In this document: one piece after another, positions 35,723-47,610 of the stretch | How the letters are laid out: each line of letters opens with the position of its first letter | Numbering within the stretch: position 1 is the stretch's first letter | The notes under the pieces: model-generated | What the model saw: the letters and a program-made list of their open reading frames with translations, nothing else | Told to the model about the DNA's origin: nothing | Database searches by the model: none | Position numbers and translations under genes: made by a program | Source: Bimastos eiseni | Taxonomy: Eukaryota > Annelida > Clitellata > Crassiclitellata > Lumbricidae | Length of the DNA: 64,000 nt | Direction of reading: 5' to 3' | Assembly: GCA_959347315.1 (NCBI GenBank) | Contig: OY365813.1 | Coordinates: 15,427,208-15,491,207 of the forward strand

Positions 35723-36924
35723 ATATCGCGCGTTGATGGATCCTTAATGCATTGTTATCAAGTTCGGGTCTGATCCATACTGAGATCATTTTGATTCAGT
35801 AATTGCGCAATTATCCATCGATTCACGTTAATTATGGTTTCTGTTAGAAATGTCCTAATATGGCATCGTCACGCGACCTGACGACCTACGACCATATTGC
35901 AATGGTAGCTTCAAATTTATTAACAGCTGACGTCGTTATTGCGTTCCTCAGAATAATATTGGCATGTTAACATTGAAATACCAGGTGTAGTTTCTGCAGA
36001 ATAGACATGCTCGATAAAGTCAGTTTCTGCTTTAATGAAAGCTGTTGTAATTGCAGTTAATTAGAACTCATTTTTTGAACACGATGTATATCCTAATATA
36101 TATATGTATATATATATATACGATCAACATAGTTAACTAGTTAAGTTCTTCATCATACGTATAAATATATTTACTAATTAATCTTTGCTCATGTTTATCA
36201 TGTTTCTTGCTTAACTTGGGATCCCGTCTGACTATTATATATGTGTGCCTTAATAGCGGGATATCTTTGGTCCCTTTATGTATTGTCCGTTGTATTCATA
36301 CATGTCCTATTAATTCGTGTTCTACTACCTCACTTGATGGACGCAATAAAGAATGTGAACATATGTTATATTGGATGGCGCTGAAGAATTCAAAGCGCAA
36401 CACATGCAGAAAAGAGTAGCAAAGCATCGCCTTTTATTTGCAGAGATCATCAACGCACCCATAGAAATAAATGATTATAGACCTATTATACATATATATA
36501 TACACAATATGTTCTATGCGTTCGCACTCACATACATGATCATATATATATAATCGCATGATATATATATACACACACGCATATATATATATATAAATAT
36601 ATATATATATAATCGCATGATATATATATACACACACGCATATATATAGAAATATATGTATATAATCGCATGATATATATATATACACACATATATATAT
36701 ATATATAATCGCATGATCGTTGCATATCATGTGGTCGATATGGCGACATCCGTGGCCATTTCCGTCGCGTCGTCTTCTTGTTCAGTACAGCCAATACGCA
36801 GCTGCTGCAGTTGATATGGACCGAATGGTTGTCCATCTCGTACCAAAGTCACACTCTCCAAGGGGGCATGCATCACCCCGTTCGTGTCACCACAGTTCAT
36901 CATATCAACGCATCTGTAATGTCC

Positions 36925-37126
<202 letters not shown>

Positions 37127-37339
37127 TCTATCGTAGCATTTCTATTGGTTCTATTCGGGCTTTATATATAAATATATAAATAAATAAATATATATATAAA
37201 TATAAATATATTACATATTTCTTCTTCTTCTCCTTACCTGTGGATGTTTGCCATAGCCTTCGAACCATCAATCCTATTGCTTGCATGCTTTCTCTATTCT
37301 TTCGCAACTCTGATGACGTACGTTTTGTAATTGCTTATT

Positions 37340-37455
37340 ATTATTATTATTATTATTATTAATTTTGTGAGGCGTTGATTTTTCACATATGATGTTCCCG
37401 CAGTGCGTGCCCGCAGCTCGCAGGCGGTTCAATAAAACACGTACTTACTTACTGA
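37340..37455 (+). mobile_element. LINE/SINE 3'-end remnant with TTAC tail
   Basis: After a (TTA)8 run, TTTTGTGAGGCGTTGATTTT...GCAGGCGGTTCAATAAAACA ends in CGTACTTACTTACTGAC. The AATAAA plus (TTAC)n arrangement matches the (TTAC)-tailed ends at 2125 and 58640. Confidence 0.4.
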
Positions 37456-37732
37456 CATTTTGCCTGCTCACGAATCTGGTACAGAGCAAAAACTTAGGTG
37501 TTGCTTTCACTCTCAGTTTACAACGCTAATTAATTTTACATTTTTCTAATCGGCAGCATATCACGTAGCAAATGAAGAAAACTTTTAACTGAAAGCGGCT
37601 TTCCGTATTCGTAATCGAAATGTCGAGATTTATACAGCGGTCAAACCAGATTATTCAGAGGCGCTCAGTCAAAGCAAAGTCGATAGGAGGGTAAAGTCAA
37701 AATCGGTTCCATGTCAGCGTCCAAGGAATCTA

Positions 37733-38501
37733 CATTGGAAGGCTGGATACTCGTCAAATATTCGTGCACACGTTTTAATCATAAGCATGCGTTATATATA
37801 TATATCTGCCTAATGTAAGTTTTGCTTCTAGTTGAAAAAATGATGTTTTTAACCTTCAAAGGCTGACATAGCTATCTGTCAATTTACCCTCATAGCTAGA
37901 AGTAAAATTATTGAATCCGCTTGTTACGTCAACAAGATGTGACCATTTCTAGTTCCCGATTATCGCCCCAAAACTACAGACATAGGGACTTGAAAGTCCT
38001 CAGTCCTGTGCATAATAGCTTTTTTTGTCAACGTCAGATGGTCAGACAGTTACTGAAGATGGTGCTTGTATAACTGCTTAGAATTGTAGCGGCAAGAGAG
38101 ATAGGTGCGAGAACAGGAGACTGGGAGTTGTCTAAAAAGACTGGTCAGTAATCTAATAGAGAGTCCAACGAGTCCCTAAAATATAATGAATCAGTTGACT
38201 TAATTTTGGACTAATTTCATAACGTAAATTTTCTTTTAATATATATCTTTATATATATTAAATAAATATACTATATTTTATTTCTGACCGTCTGACTGTC
38301 TGTCTGTCTGTTTGTCAAGACCTTCTACGGACTTACGATTATGGGTGTGCTTTAATAGCTGGATATCTTTGGTATAATCGATTATCTCCACACGCTGACT
38401 CGATCGACTCAGCGATCGCGAATAATGTAAGGTAATAATATTGGTAAGGTCCTGATTAAAACGTGTGCACGAATATTTGACGAGTAGCCAGTCCTCTAAT
38501 G
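37733..38501. mobile_element. 769-bp MITE with about 48-bp terminal inverted repeats and TA duplication
   Basis: The left end CATTGGAAGGCTGGATACTC, then GTCAAATATTCGTGCACACG TTTTAATC, matches the reverse complement of the right end (CATTAGAGGACTGGCTACTC...) with four mismatches in 48. TA lies on each side (37731-37732 and 38502-38503). No transposase frame is present. It lies in CCKR intron 1, 560 bases 3' of exon 1. Confidence 0.85.
38393..38426. repeat. Inverted repeat arm flanking CCKR exon 1 (intron side)
   Basis: CGCTGACTCGATCGACTCAG then CGATCGCGAATAAT. Its reverse complement is at 39955-39987 with one terminal mismatch, and similarity continues weakly for about 10 bases. It lies inside the MITE at 37733-38501. 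Confidence 0.85.
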
Positions 38502-39063
38502 TATATATTCAATATATATACATGTGTCAATATTATCGAGTACATTGAATAAAACATTGATAAAACATAAAACTCATTTATGAACTCAATGTACCCAATA
38601 ACATATCGTACATTTTCTTCACTAGTATATATACACAATATATACAGCGCTCTTGAATAAGATGATGCTCTGCGCTTGGCTTTCTAGTGGCGCTTAAGAA
38701 ATTTGGTGATTATAGGCCAACGATCACGATTTTTTCTCTGCATGATTAATTTTTTGTTAAAAAAGCGTACTTTTTACAATTCAAACAATTAAGGACTCTC
38801 TACTGGGCATTTTTTTTACATCTCTGTATAATTAACTTTGTGGCAATTGCTACGGCGCTACGCATACTTTCTACAATGGATGGGTTGATTATCAGAAGTT
38901 ACGGACGAGTTTAACTATAGGCGCTATTACAAGAAAAGGCGGAAAAGGATGGAGCAGACTTGTTAGTGGCACAACCAACCCTAGGAGCGAGGGTAGTTAA
39001 AGACAAGACTTCATACAATTCCAGGAAATAAATTAAAATGAGAGACGTGCAATGTATACTGGC

Positions 39064-39439
39064 CTTGCATGTAGCGAATGAGAATGCACATGGCCATTCC
39101 AAAGACGAAGTCCTGCATCAGAGTCGGTATCAGCGTGAAAGGCATACAAAAGACGGCCAGCAGCAGGTCACTGACGGACAGATTAACGAGAAACACATTC
39201 GTAATGGTTCGCATCTTCTTGTTCTGCACAAGAACGACGATCACAAGAACGTTCCCCACAATGGCCAGCAGAAAAATCAGACTGTAAAGGGGGATGGTCA
39301 CTTCGCCTCGCAGAGTCCGACCAGTTATGCGCGGCCAGACCCCGCCAGATACCGTGCTGTTATCCCCCGTCACGATCTCTGGCCCAACCGTCTGGCACCC
39401 GTGACAGTTTGTCCACTCGACGGTGACCGCAGATTCCAT
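39064..39439 (-). CDS. CCKR: CCK receptor-like GPCR, exon 1 (N terminus, TM1, TM2, start of TM3)
   Basis: Encodes residues 1-125 plus one base of codon 126. The ATG at 39439-39437 sits in a good context (ACAATGG), and an in-frame TGA lies five codons upstream, so this start is well supported. The extracellular N terminus (about 46 residues) has an N-glycosylation sequon (N27-S-T) and two cysteines (C12, C15) but no clear signal peptide. TM1 is about residues 47-71 with G62-N63; TM2 is about 82-104 with L-S-V-S-D91; the family-typical C-M-P-F follows at 98-101. C118 is the conserved TM3-top cysteine and is followed by the segment ending Y-M-Q. The best-fitting donor is non-canonical: CAAG then GCCAGT, a GC-AG type. 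The open frame runs past this point to 39011 as intron read-through. Confidence 0.9.
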
Positions 39440-39954
39440 TGTTGGCAGTCACGTGAGACGATGGGCAAGGAACAGCGAATCTGAATATATCTCGGTCGGG
39501 CGGTGTGGAGCGACCTATCCTAGAACTGACATCGCGTAAGGATCCGTGGTACCCGGTCGGTGCTGTGTTTCACGCGCGCTCGCTCACTACTGGTGGACGG
39601 ACTGAATGTTCGGAGATTGAGGGCTAGATTTCCGTGCATTCGTAGGGAGTCCGCACACGGGCTGCATCGTAATAGTACTTGGATAAATAACTTGAAATCG
39701 CGCTAAAAAAGCTTGCAACGAGGCAATTGATATAACACGCATGAGTTTTTTCCTATTTCATAGATTACGTAATCGTAACTTCGAAAATTCTAAAGCGCCA
39801 TTCGAATGCCAAACGCAGGGCAGCACTGTAATTTAGTACATCTGATTTATGTTTTATGTCATTTATTTATTTTTTAATTCTTTCATTTCATACTAGTAGC
39901 CTACGTAATAATGTCAACGGAGTCATTTTACGTAGTCAATATGCTCGTTTGCAG

Positions 39955-39987
39955 ATTATTCGCGATCGCTGAGTCGATCGAGTCAGC
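39955..39987. repeat. Inverted repeat arm flanking CCKR exon 1 (upstream side)
   Basis: ATTATTCGCGATCGCTGAGT then CGATCGAGTCAGC, the inverted partner of 38393-38426. It is 516 bases upstream of the receptor ATG. I see no second MITE end around it. Confidence 0.85.
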
Positions 39988-40048
39988 CTGTGAAGAATGC
40001 CCATTACGGTACTGCAATCGGCAATATAGGCCTACAGCAAGTTTGTAC

Positions 40049-40766
40049 GGGCCGCGGACAAAACCCCTCTGACAAAACTTCCCCCCCTAAGTAGGACAAA
40101 ACCCCCACTAAGAATAAATGTTTGTTATTTATTTAATTTTATTATTTAGAAACGTTTGTATACTTTAAAGTCTGAAGTAAAGCATGTGTCATATGTATCA
40201 TTTCAAAGTCGGATGCGGTCACTCGAGGTATCGTCGTCCAATAGTTAAATAGCAAACAGTTAATTAGTTCTTTGGTCTTTTTGTTGTTAATGTATGATAG
40301 GTCTATGTACACTGAAGGCACCACTGTGCGTAATTCATAGGCTATCTGTGACACGGTTTTTTCAGACGCGTCAGGTGAGTCTATGCAGAGCGTGTGTGTG
40401 TTATCTGTGACACGATTTCTGATATACGTTAGACCAGAGACGTCAATCTCCCTCTAACTGATGGAGGCAAACACTCTGGTTCCAAGTGTCAGATAGTCAA
40501 GATATCCCCTAGGACTCAAAAAATACACCCGCCCCTATCTGGACGCCTCTGAGTTAGACTAATGGTCGTACTGAGTGTCACTTGTAATGTTGTGCAGACT
40601 TTGTTAGTAGTGTCAGTTATTATGGTTATGGCTTCTAATTGCAGAAGCTAGTTAGGGCAAGAGGGGGGTTTTGTCCGGGGTTTATGTCCTGCCTAAAACA
40701 GGTGGGATTATCTCAGAGGGGTTTATGTCAGAGGGATTTTGTCAGAGGGGTTTTGTCCTACACTCA
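40049..40766. mobile_element. 718-bp DNA transposon remnant or MITE with GGACAAAACCCCTCTGACAAAA ends
   Basis: The left end (about 40055-40085) and the reverse complement of the right end (about 40730-40760) share GGACAAAACCCCTCTGACAA, followed by iterated variants (GACATAAACCCCTCTGA). The 8-mer GTTTGTAC sits directly outside both ends (40041-40048 and 40767-40774) and fits the hAT preference nTnnnnAn. The outermost 8-10 bases of the two ends match poorly. No coding capacity. Confidence 0.7.
40435..40551. mobile_element. 117-bp hAT MITE nested in the 40049-40766 element
   Basis: Starts CAGAGACGTCAATC and ends TCTGGACGCCTCTG. Flanks CGTTAGAC (40427-40434) and AGTTAGAC (40552-40559) agree at seven of eight bases. 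The interior GATGGAGGCAAAC...GGTTCCAAGTGTCAG is shared with the copy at 8230-8375. Confidence 0.75.
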
Positions 40767-43700
40767 GTTTGTACACATACCACGAGAAAACACATCTTGA
40801 CCGCTGCAGTTAAATTCCATTCCTGTAATATCTTGCCGTCATACAATCATGTTTTGTTTAGTTCGGTTTTATATTACCGCCCATTATTGAGCCAGTTAAT
40901 TACTTAAAAATTTTAGTTGCATAAACAATGCTGAGTTGCATGTGTTACCCTAGCCGACTGTTATACTTGTTTGCAAACATGTAAGGATGAACCTGCTAGC
41001 GGGACCGATCGAGGTTCCTTAAGGGTATTATCTCTTCCCTATTTTCCCCGATCATTCTCTGAACATGTATTCATATAAAATTATATTGGCCACCGTTGTA
41101 TGTTATTTCACTGCCTTATTGATTGGATTAATAAAAAAGGATGACTATGGTAATGGTTATACTGTCGCTTGTCAAATTGAAATTAAAAAAAGATATTATT
41201 GTCATTACTAGCTGGGGAACCCGGCGCTGCGCCGGTGGAGTCTGGTTTTTGGCCGTAGAGATCAGGAACACAGTGGCCGCATAGTTCACCAACCCCTCTA
41301 CTGGGTGTCTCATGTGTTCCCCGAGCGAACGGCGAAGGTTTCGAGTGAATAGCTGTAAAAGTGTGGAAATGCATAAACAGAATTGTGTATAGACGCTGAT
41401 GCGACAAAGTACATGTCCACCTAACCAACTGTGCGAACTATTGCCAACTCCATACCTGCTACCTGTATCTCCCAAACCGTCCATTTGTCAAAGAAAAAGA
41501 GGTGTGGCAGACAGAAATCACGTGCACATGTGCAGCATTCGTATGTCGGGGACCAACGTGTGTCGCTACTGGCGACTGAAAAGGAAACTTTCCTTGGGGT
41601 TAGTCCTGAAACAGGTTTTTGGCCCTGGAGACAAGGAAGACGGCGTGCGCGGGGTTCAACTTTGCGGCGACTGGATACTCTGATAGAACTTTGGTTTTAT
41701 TTTATGCAAGATGCTAGATGCCCAGTGCTACCGGCCTATAGGCTCAAGATGACTATGCGCCGAGCCGGCGGAAAATTAATAGATCCTCCCGATTACAACC
41801 GTTGACAAAAAACCACCAAGATGAGAGAGCATAAGGAAACCGCGAGACTATGAGCTTGGGAAATATTTGTTAGTTCCTTGGAAGGCATGTCTCGAGGTCG
41901 AGGGAATTTTAGTGGACGCAGGCGTTGTCGTCATTTTAAAAACAAATATTACAAGGTCATCGAATTAAAAATTTTCTGGAAATAGACTTCTAGAGGCGGT
42001 TTAACTCTTTCAATATCAATGAAATAATTTGGAACGGAATGGATTATATTGGGCTTCCATAATATATATACTTTTGTGCCCTCGCTTTTTTTTCTGGGAA
42101 CTCCCTCACTACTTGCATAGTTGTTTCGGAATTCAGCTATTGTGGTCCTAAAACGGGCAGTGGGTGGCGGCTGTTCAGAGAGTGGGGCCAGGAGGCGTCG
42201 GTGCCCCGCTCAGGGCCAGATTAAGGCTTAATGGAACCCCAAGCCAGCATCAGATGTGGGTCCTTGTTGCTATGACAAACAAATTGTGCAGACGAGACAA
42301 AAAAGTTTAATTTTAATTCTTTTCAGCTGAGAAAATGAACGCATGTCCCAAGTAGGCCTATTAATAAAGGAGGAGGGTGACGCCAACAATTTTTGTCATC
42401 ACACAGCGTCCTTAAACTGAAACTACCACTTTTTGTCTGGAGGATACCGTACTCTGCGCATTTATACCACCACCCCACCCCCCCCACCTCCAGTGCATAG
42501 GCCCAATTGGTTGCTTTGCCCTCCACTTGGAAAGGGTTTCCACTCGCACACGGTTACTGCCTCGGATTATCCTGCTGTTTTTACGAAATCCTCAATTCGT
42601 TTCTGTGCAGCCGTGGCTAGGCTGGGAGCAGCTCTGACAAGACTTCGTGAAAGGCGATACGTAAATTCTCTGAATGAATGAATATTATTCTGTCTGTGGA
42701 ATACAATATTCTATAGTCTTAGACAGATTAAACATCTATTTAACGCATGGAAAAAGTCGTATCCTAGCGTTGTAGGGATTCCACCTTCACAAGATAGCAA
42801 TCATCAGAAGAGGAGACTGAGAGCTAAACCAGGGTTTATGTGGCATCTCGGTAAAGATCGGATTAGTCTCTGGCAATAGTAATTGGCTGAGCGGCCCAGA
42901 AGGAGCAGCGTTCTTGTCAAGAGGGAGACCAGCCAATCAGATTACAGATGGCCACAGGAACGAAACACAGCAACCTAAGCTACCAATGCTAACGAGGCTT
43001 AACCTGATTTGCCATGGCGAATATTCTATGCGCGATTTGTCAACATGGGTAATTATGTCGCTAAAATACATGTTTGTTATTTTAATTCACCTAAATGAGA
43101 TACAAAAGTAATTTGTTTATAACTTTCTATGAAATATCTATCAAAACACAAAGCAATGTGTTTTTGTCTCAATGCTACACAACCTCAATCACATAATTAT
43201 GCTGATATTTAAGTAATTGTAGTTCTGGCAAGGCAACAATGTAGTGACAATCACAGGGTCAAGTTGGAAAAAAAGGCAAAAGCGGTCAATATTTTAAAAT
43301 AAAAAACAATGTGGTTCTTGTTAAAGTACTCCTTAAGTTTGGTTAGGTACACCTTGAGTGAATAAATCTTCAACCGATGAATTGATATGGCAATTGTAAC
43401 ACAAAAACTTGATTTCTGACAAATAATGAAATTTCTGGTACGTCCTTCTGATCCTCACTATACGCTGTGTGTGTGCATGCGAGCCTAAGGCGTTTACACA
43501 GAAGCGTTATCCTCATCATCATCATCATCATCACCACCACCACCATGATCATCTTTATTTTAAAAAATGAGATGAAATATAATTTCAGTAATTTATTCCA
43601 GACATCATGTCAGTCGTCTGTTGGGCAAAATAATTATGAGCTTGTACATAATGTACTCGTATACTCATATTTTGACAGCAAGGCTACTACACTTTTGCCA

Positions 43701-43989
43701 AAAGAACAATACAGAAATGCAATGCCAGAAAATCTGTTAGACCAAAGCAAATGACTGATGGAAATGTTGCTGATTTACAACTTATCCCAAAGGAAGAGTT
43801 TTGAATCAAATAATTTCTTCCAATTTTAGATGCATTGTCCACAAATCTCAAACAGAGATTTGAACTTGAAAAGTTGTTAAAGAGGTTTTGTTCCTTAACA
43901 AACTAAAGTTTCATATTTAATCAAATACCTGGACCATCAACCGTTAAACCAGCGCAAGAAGCAGAACAATTTCTGTAAGAATGTTATCC

Positions 43990-44239
43990 TGACGACATAG
44001 ATAATTTACAAAAGAGCATATATCAAAACAAAAGGATCTTCATAAACGAAAACTTAACACCCAAAAATGCACAGATATTCGCCAGCACGCGTAAACTTCG
44101 CAAAGAACGGAAACTCTGCCACTTGGACATTCAACGGTTCTGTATACATCAGAACCACCGACACCAAAGATTTGCCGCCAAACAAGATATCGTCTATGGC
44201 TGACCTGCACCAGCTGAGTTCAGCTGTTGGACATGTGTA
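43990..44239 (+). pseudogene. LINE ORF1 remnant with FP25K-like C-terminal domain
   Basis: The plus strand reads I-F-I-N-E-N-L-T-P-K-N-A-Q-I-F, then after a one-base frameshift T-W-T-F-N-G-S-V-Y-I-R, K-I-S-S-M-A-D-L and a TAG at about 44237. This I/FNExLTPxN...W-T-x-x-G-x-V wording is the conserved C-terminal region of gag-like ORF1 proteins in many invertebrate non-LTR retrotransposons. It lies about 700 bases upstream of the ORF2 remnant on the same strand, so the two may be one element. Confidence 0.6.
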
Positions 44240-44959
44240 GAAATAAACATCCTCTCCGTGTCAATCCAGCTGTCTCGAGTTGTGACTGAAGTCTGTTTCA
44301 GGACCTTCCACTCCTCATAAGCTGCGTATCTGCCACATGCTTCTTTTGTTTGCTTAATTACGTACTTTGTCGTTGTCTCTGGACACTCACTGTTAATGTT
44401 AATGATAAACCTGTTGTCCCAATTGTTCAAGCAATTGACACTTGATTGTCAAATTCACGAAAGCATAAAGTCTTATGTATAATTACACTTCTGAGTACTT
44501 TATTCTAATTCATATGTCGAATATGTGTGTTCCATACTTTCACTTCCTTTTTCTGCTTATTTGATACTTGACGCTCTGATTGGAGTCCGGTACTGATTTG
44601 TTTTGTGTTGTCAACTGATGATGTACGGTTTTGGATGGTCTCGTATGATTGTTTGCCGTGCGAGCATGTGAGAGTGCTTATGTCTAGTGCAATGCCATAA
44701 CGCCCCTCAGTTCACCTTCTTGTTAATGGGTATTACTTGAAGTTGTTTGATTCTAATTTACTGTACATAATATTTGCACAACCTATGCTATATGCGAATA
44801 ATTTGTTTTCTTTCTATTTTCTATGTCCTTATTTCTGATTTATTTTAAACCAAACCAAACTCAAACCAATTACTGGAATAGACGACCTTCGTTTGTTAAT
44901 TCGCTATAATGACCTTCTGTTAGCTGATAACGAGTACACTGGGTACTCGGGCTGATGGT

Positions 44960-46430
44960 AATACACAGCGCATGGCGAAGGCTGAGATGGAGATGAGTGA
45001 GAACGTTATTGAATCCATTGATGACGAAGTGAATTTAAGCAATTTGCCTTTTAATACTAATGTCTGCCCACTTGATCAGCTTGAAGTCTTTTCTTCAACT
45101 GAGATTTTTCTACTGAATTACCAGAAGAGGATTTAGACCCAGACAACAAATTTTTTAACAACTTAGACTGGGGAAGCGACTATATTTGTATGGACTCCTT
45201 GGCCGCATCTCTCGGAGGTAACCACACTGCTGCTAGTCGGACCTGTCGGTGATGCATGTTAATTGTAGGAGTTTATCTAATAAATTAGATTAATTGGAAA
45301 ATGTTCTTGACACACTTCCGATCTCGGCTTTAGATGTCACTGAAACATGGCCGACTCAGGAAGTTGAAGATACTATAACAATTCCGCTGTTTAATTTTAT
45401 TCATAGAGCGAGAGATTCGGGAAGGGGTGGCTGGGTGGGTTTCTTTCTACATAAAAGTATACAATTATTGATCTAGAGGAAAAACCCATTACTTTTGAAT
45501 TCTTATTTCTGCAGATCAATGTGGGTAGTAAAAGCGTTTTCTTGGGAGTCATCTATAGACCTCCGGGCCATAATTTAAAATACTTTAATTCAAAGATAGA
45601 GAAGATACTATATAAGATTAATAAAAGAAAAAACGTAATACTGCTAGGGGATTTTAACATTGATTTATTGAAAATAAATTCTCATTCTGATACTGACTTT
45701 TTCTATACCTTACAATCATCTTCTCACCTGTTACCGGTTATTACCAAACCCACGAGAATGAATACGTCTTCTGCTACCCTCATTGATAACACTTTTACTA
45801 ACATCTGTCACAATTTGAAGTCTTCTGCCATCCTGGCTATGGATCTCTCCGATCGTCTACCTATCTTTGCGGATTTCTCTCTCAATTTCCAGATTAGAGG
45901 ATTAACTAAGCTTAACCAGCGCAGAAGCATTACGCCTGCAGCTATGGACGAATTTAGGACGCTCCTTACTTCCGTTAACTGGTCTCAAGTATTAACTGTT
46001 TCTGAGCAAGGATGCACGGAAATTGCTTACAACATTTTCTTTCAAGTTATAAAAGACATTTATGATAAATGTTTCCCACTTGTCTGTGAATCTTTTTCTC
46101 AGAGATCCAAACTTTAACAACCCTGGATGACCCCAGCTTTATTGAAATCGTGTAAGACAAAGAACTCTCTATATAAAAAAATACCAGAAATATCCAACCG
46201 CTATTAACAAAGCAAAATTTGTCTCCTATAGGAATAAATTTAAAATAATAAAAACGAAAGCTACAAAGGACTATTATGCCAATCAATTTGCAATTCATAA
46301 TGGTGACCTTAGACAAACTTGGAAAACCATTCAGGAAATCTTGAAAATTAAACGAGAATCTTCTTATATTGAATCAGCCTACAGAGGACGAGTAATCTGA
46401 AATCGCTACATGGCATAAAAACCAAGTACT
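44960..46430 (+). pseudogene. CR1/L2-type LINE ORF2 remnant (apurinic endonuclease domain and linker)
   Basis: The plus strand encodes an endonuclease/exonuclease/phosphatase domain: N-C-R-S-L near 45250, T-E-T-W at 45336, F-L-G-V-I-Y-R-P-P at 45540, L-L-G-D-F-N-I-D-L-L at 45640, T-R-M-N...T-L-I-D-N at 45750 and D-L-S-D-R (for S-D-H) near 45843. Then come W-M-T-P-A-L-L-K-S-C at 46120 and Y-K-K/Y-A-N linker motifs to about 46370. It has several frameshifts and stops (45114, 45287, 45475, 46116 onward) and ends before the reverse transcriptase. The catalytic His of SDH is Arg. Confidence 0.85.
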
Positions 46431-47005
46431 GCACAAATATTTGATTGTATTGTATATAAGTACGCCCATTCGATTTTATTATAATGTAGAGGTTTATAGA
46501 ATCCATAATAAACCATTGTTCCCAGGTCACAATCTACCAGTGGCATCGAACTTCAACAGGAACTTCAACTATCATGGCATTCGAACTAATTTTTGCAACT
46601 TCTATAGATGCTTACAGAACTGGACCAACATTCCAGTAAATTTCAAGTTGCTGCCAACGGGGCAACATTCTAATGGCTCGAAAGTGTCGAAACGACACAT
46701 GACATGTGGAAATATGACCAATACAACAATTGTTCTGTCCTCAGCACAATGTCACGCATTTGTTTAGTTTATGAATGAAAAAGTCGATTTGATATTTTGA
46801 ATTATTTGTAGGCAAACCAAAATAGAAAAATTTCTTTATGCATGCTGACACAACTTACATGACAGGCAATTTTCCTCTTGATTGGCTTTTGACAGCCACA
46901 GTCTGCTCTCCGCATGTTGTCACTTTTCGTTTGACACGAACTGGTATGAGTCACATGACATCTTCGTTCTGACATCTTCAATCAGTTTACAAAACAATTA
47001 ATCAA

Positions 47006-47610
47006 TTGACTCTGTGCACCGCATCCATGTCAATGCGGGGAGAGCGTCGATCCAGGTGGACATCACGGTCTGGTCTGCAGAAGATCAATGGGAAGAGCAG
47101 CACGACACTTTGCCATAAATGAAATAATCTGGAGAGCTCTCTTGAAAGCGGACATTCCAAGCTCAAAAGAACCATCGGGACTGATCCGCACCGCTGGCAA
47201 GAGACCAGATGGCGCCACATTAATCCCATGGGCGAGAGGCAGACACCTAGCATGGGACGCAACAGTCATTCACACATGCGCATCCTCTTATGTACATCTG
47301 ACAGCATCAACAGCCGGTGGAGCAGCAGAACATGCCACAGAACGAAAGTGCATCAAGTACTCATCCCTCCCTACCACGCATGATTTTGTGCCAGTGGCCA
47401 TCGAATCACTGGGCCCCATAAACCGTACTGGAATGGAGTTTCTACAAGAGCTGGGCCACCGTATGACACAGGCAACGGGAGACCCTCGCGAAACAACTCA
47501 TCTTTTTCAACGTCTGTCTATTTGTACACAACGTTTTAATGCAGTGGCATTCGGGGGCTCTTTCGTTCAGCCCGATGGGGACGAAAACCTATAACAATAA
47601 TAATATTAAT
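47006..47610 (+). pseudogene. R2-like LINE 3' fragment (zinc knuckle plus restriction-type endonuclease), open frame
   Basis: An uninterrupted frame from about 47009 to 47594. C-Q-C-G (47023) with H-H-G-L-V-C (47065) forms a zinc knuckle; then come N-E-I-I-W-R-A-L-L, G-K-R-P-D-G-A-T-L-I-P-W (47200), W-D-A-T-V (47255), E-S-L-G-P-I-N (47405), L-G-H-R-M-T and T-G-D-P-R-E-T-T-H-L-F-Q-R and Q-R-F-N-A-V. This is the PD-(D/E)xK endonuclease end of R2/NeSL/HERO-type elements. The reverse transcriptase is absent. The 3' tail ATAACAATAATAATATTAA matches the tail of the 17.1 kb copy. Confidence 0.8.

Larger units (their letters stand above)
39440..43799. other. Intergenic region upstream of CCKR
   Basis: 39440-39660 is G+C-rich with several CG dinucleotides and a TATA-like ATATATT on the minus strand near 39485; it is the likely proximal promoter and 5' UTR. 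40775-41200 shows nothing clear. 41211-41290 starts GCTGGGGAACCCGGCGCTGC, and a related segment (GGTTTTTGGCCCTGGAGA) is near 41613. 42212-42245 (CAGGGCCAGATTAAGG) resembles a hAT tip. 42680-43500 is A+T-rich with no gene seen, and 43515-43545 is (ATC)n. Confidence 0.6.

Noticed and set aside
39011..39063. Continuation of CCKR exon 1 to 39011
   Set aside because: Residues after Y-M-Q-G lose family similarity; this is intron read-through to the first stop.
41128..41805. Frames of 80-124 residues around 41.1-41.8 kb
   Set aside because: They overlap an apparent repeat (GGGGAACCCGGCGCTGCGCC) and show no domain.
46441..46767. 108-residue plus-strand frame after the LINE endonuclease remnant
   Set aside because: Not similar to any LINE motif and no domain recognised; likely chance.
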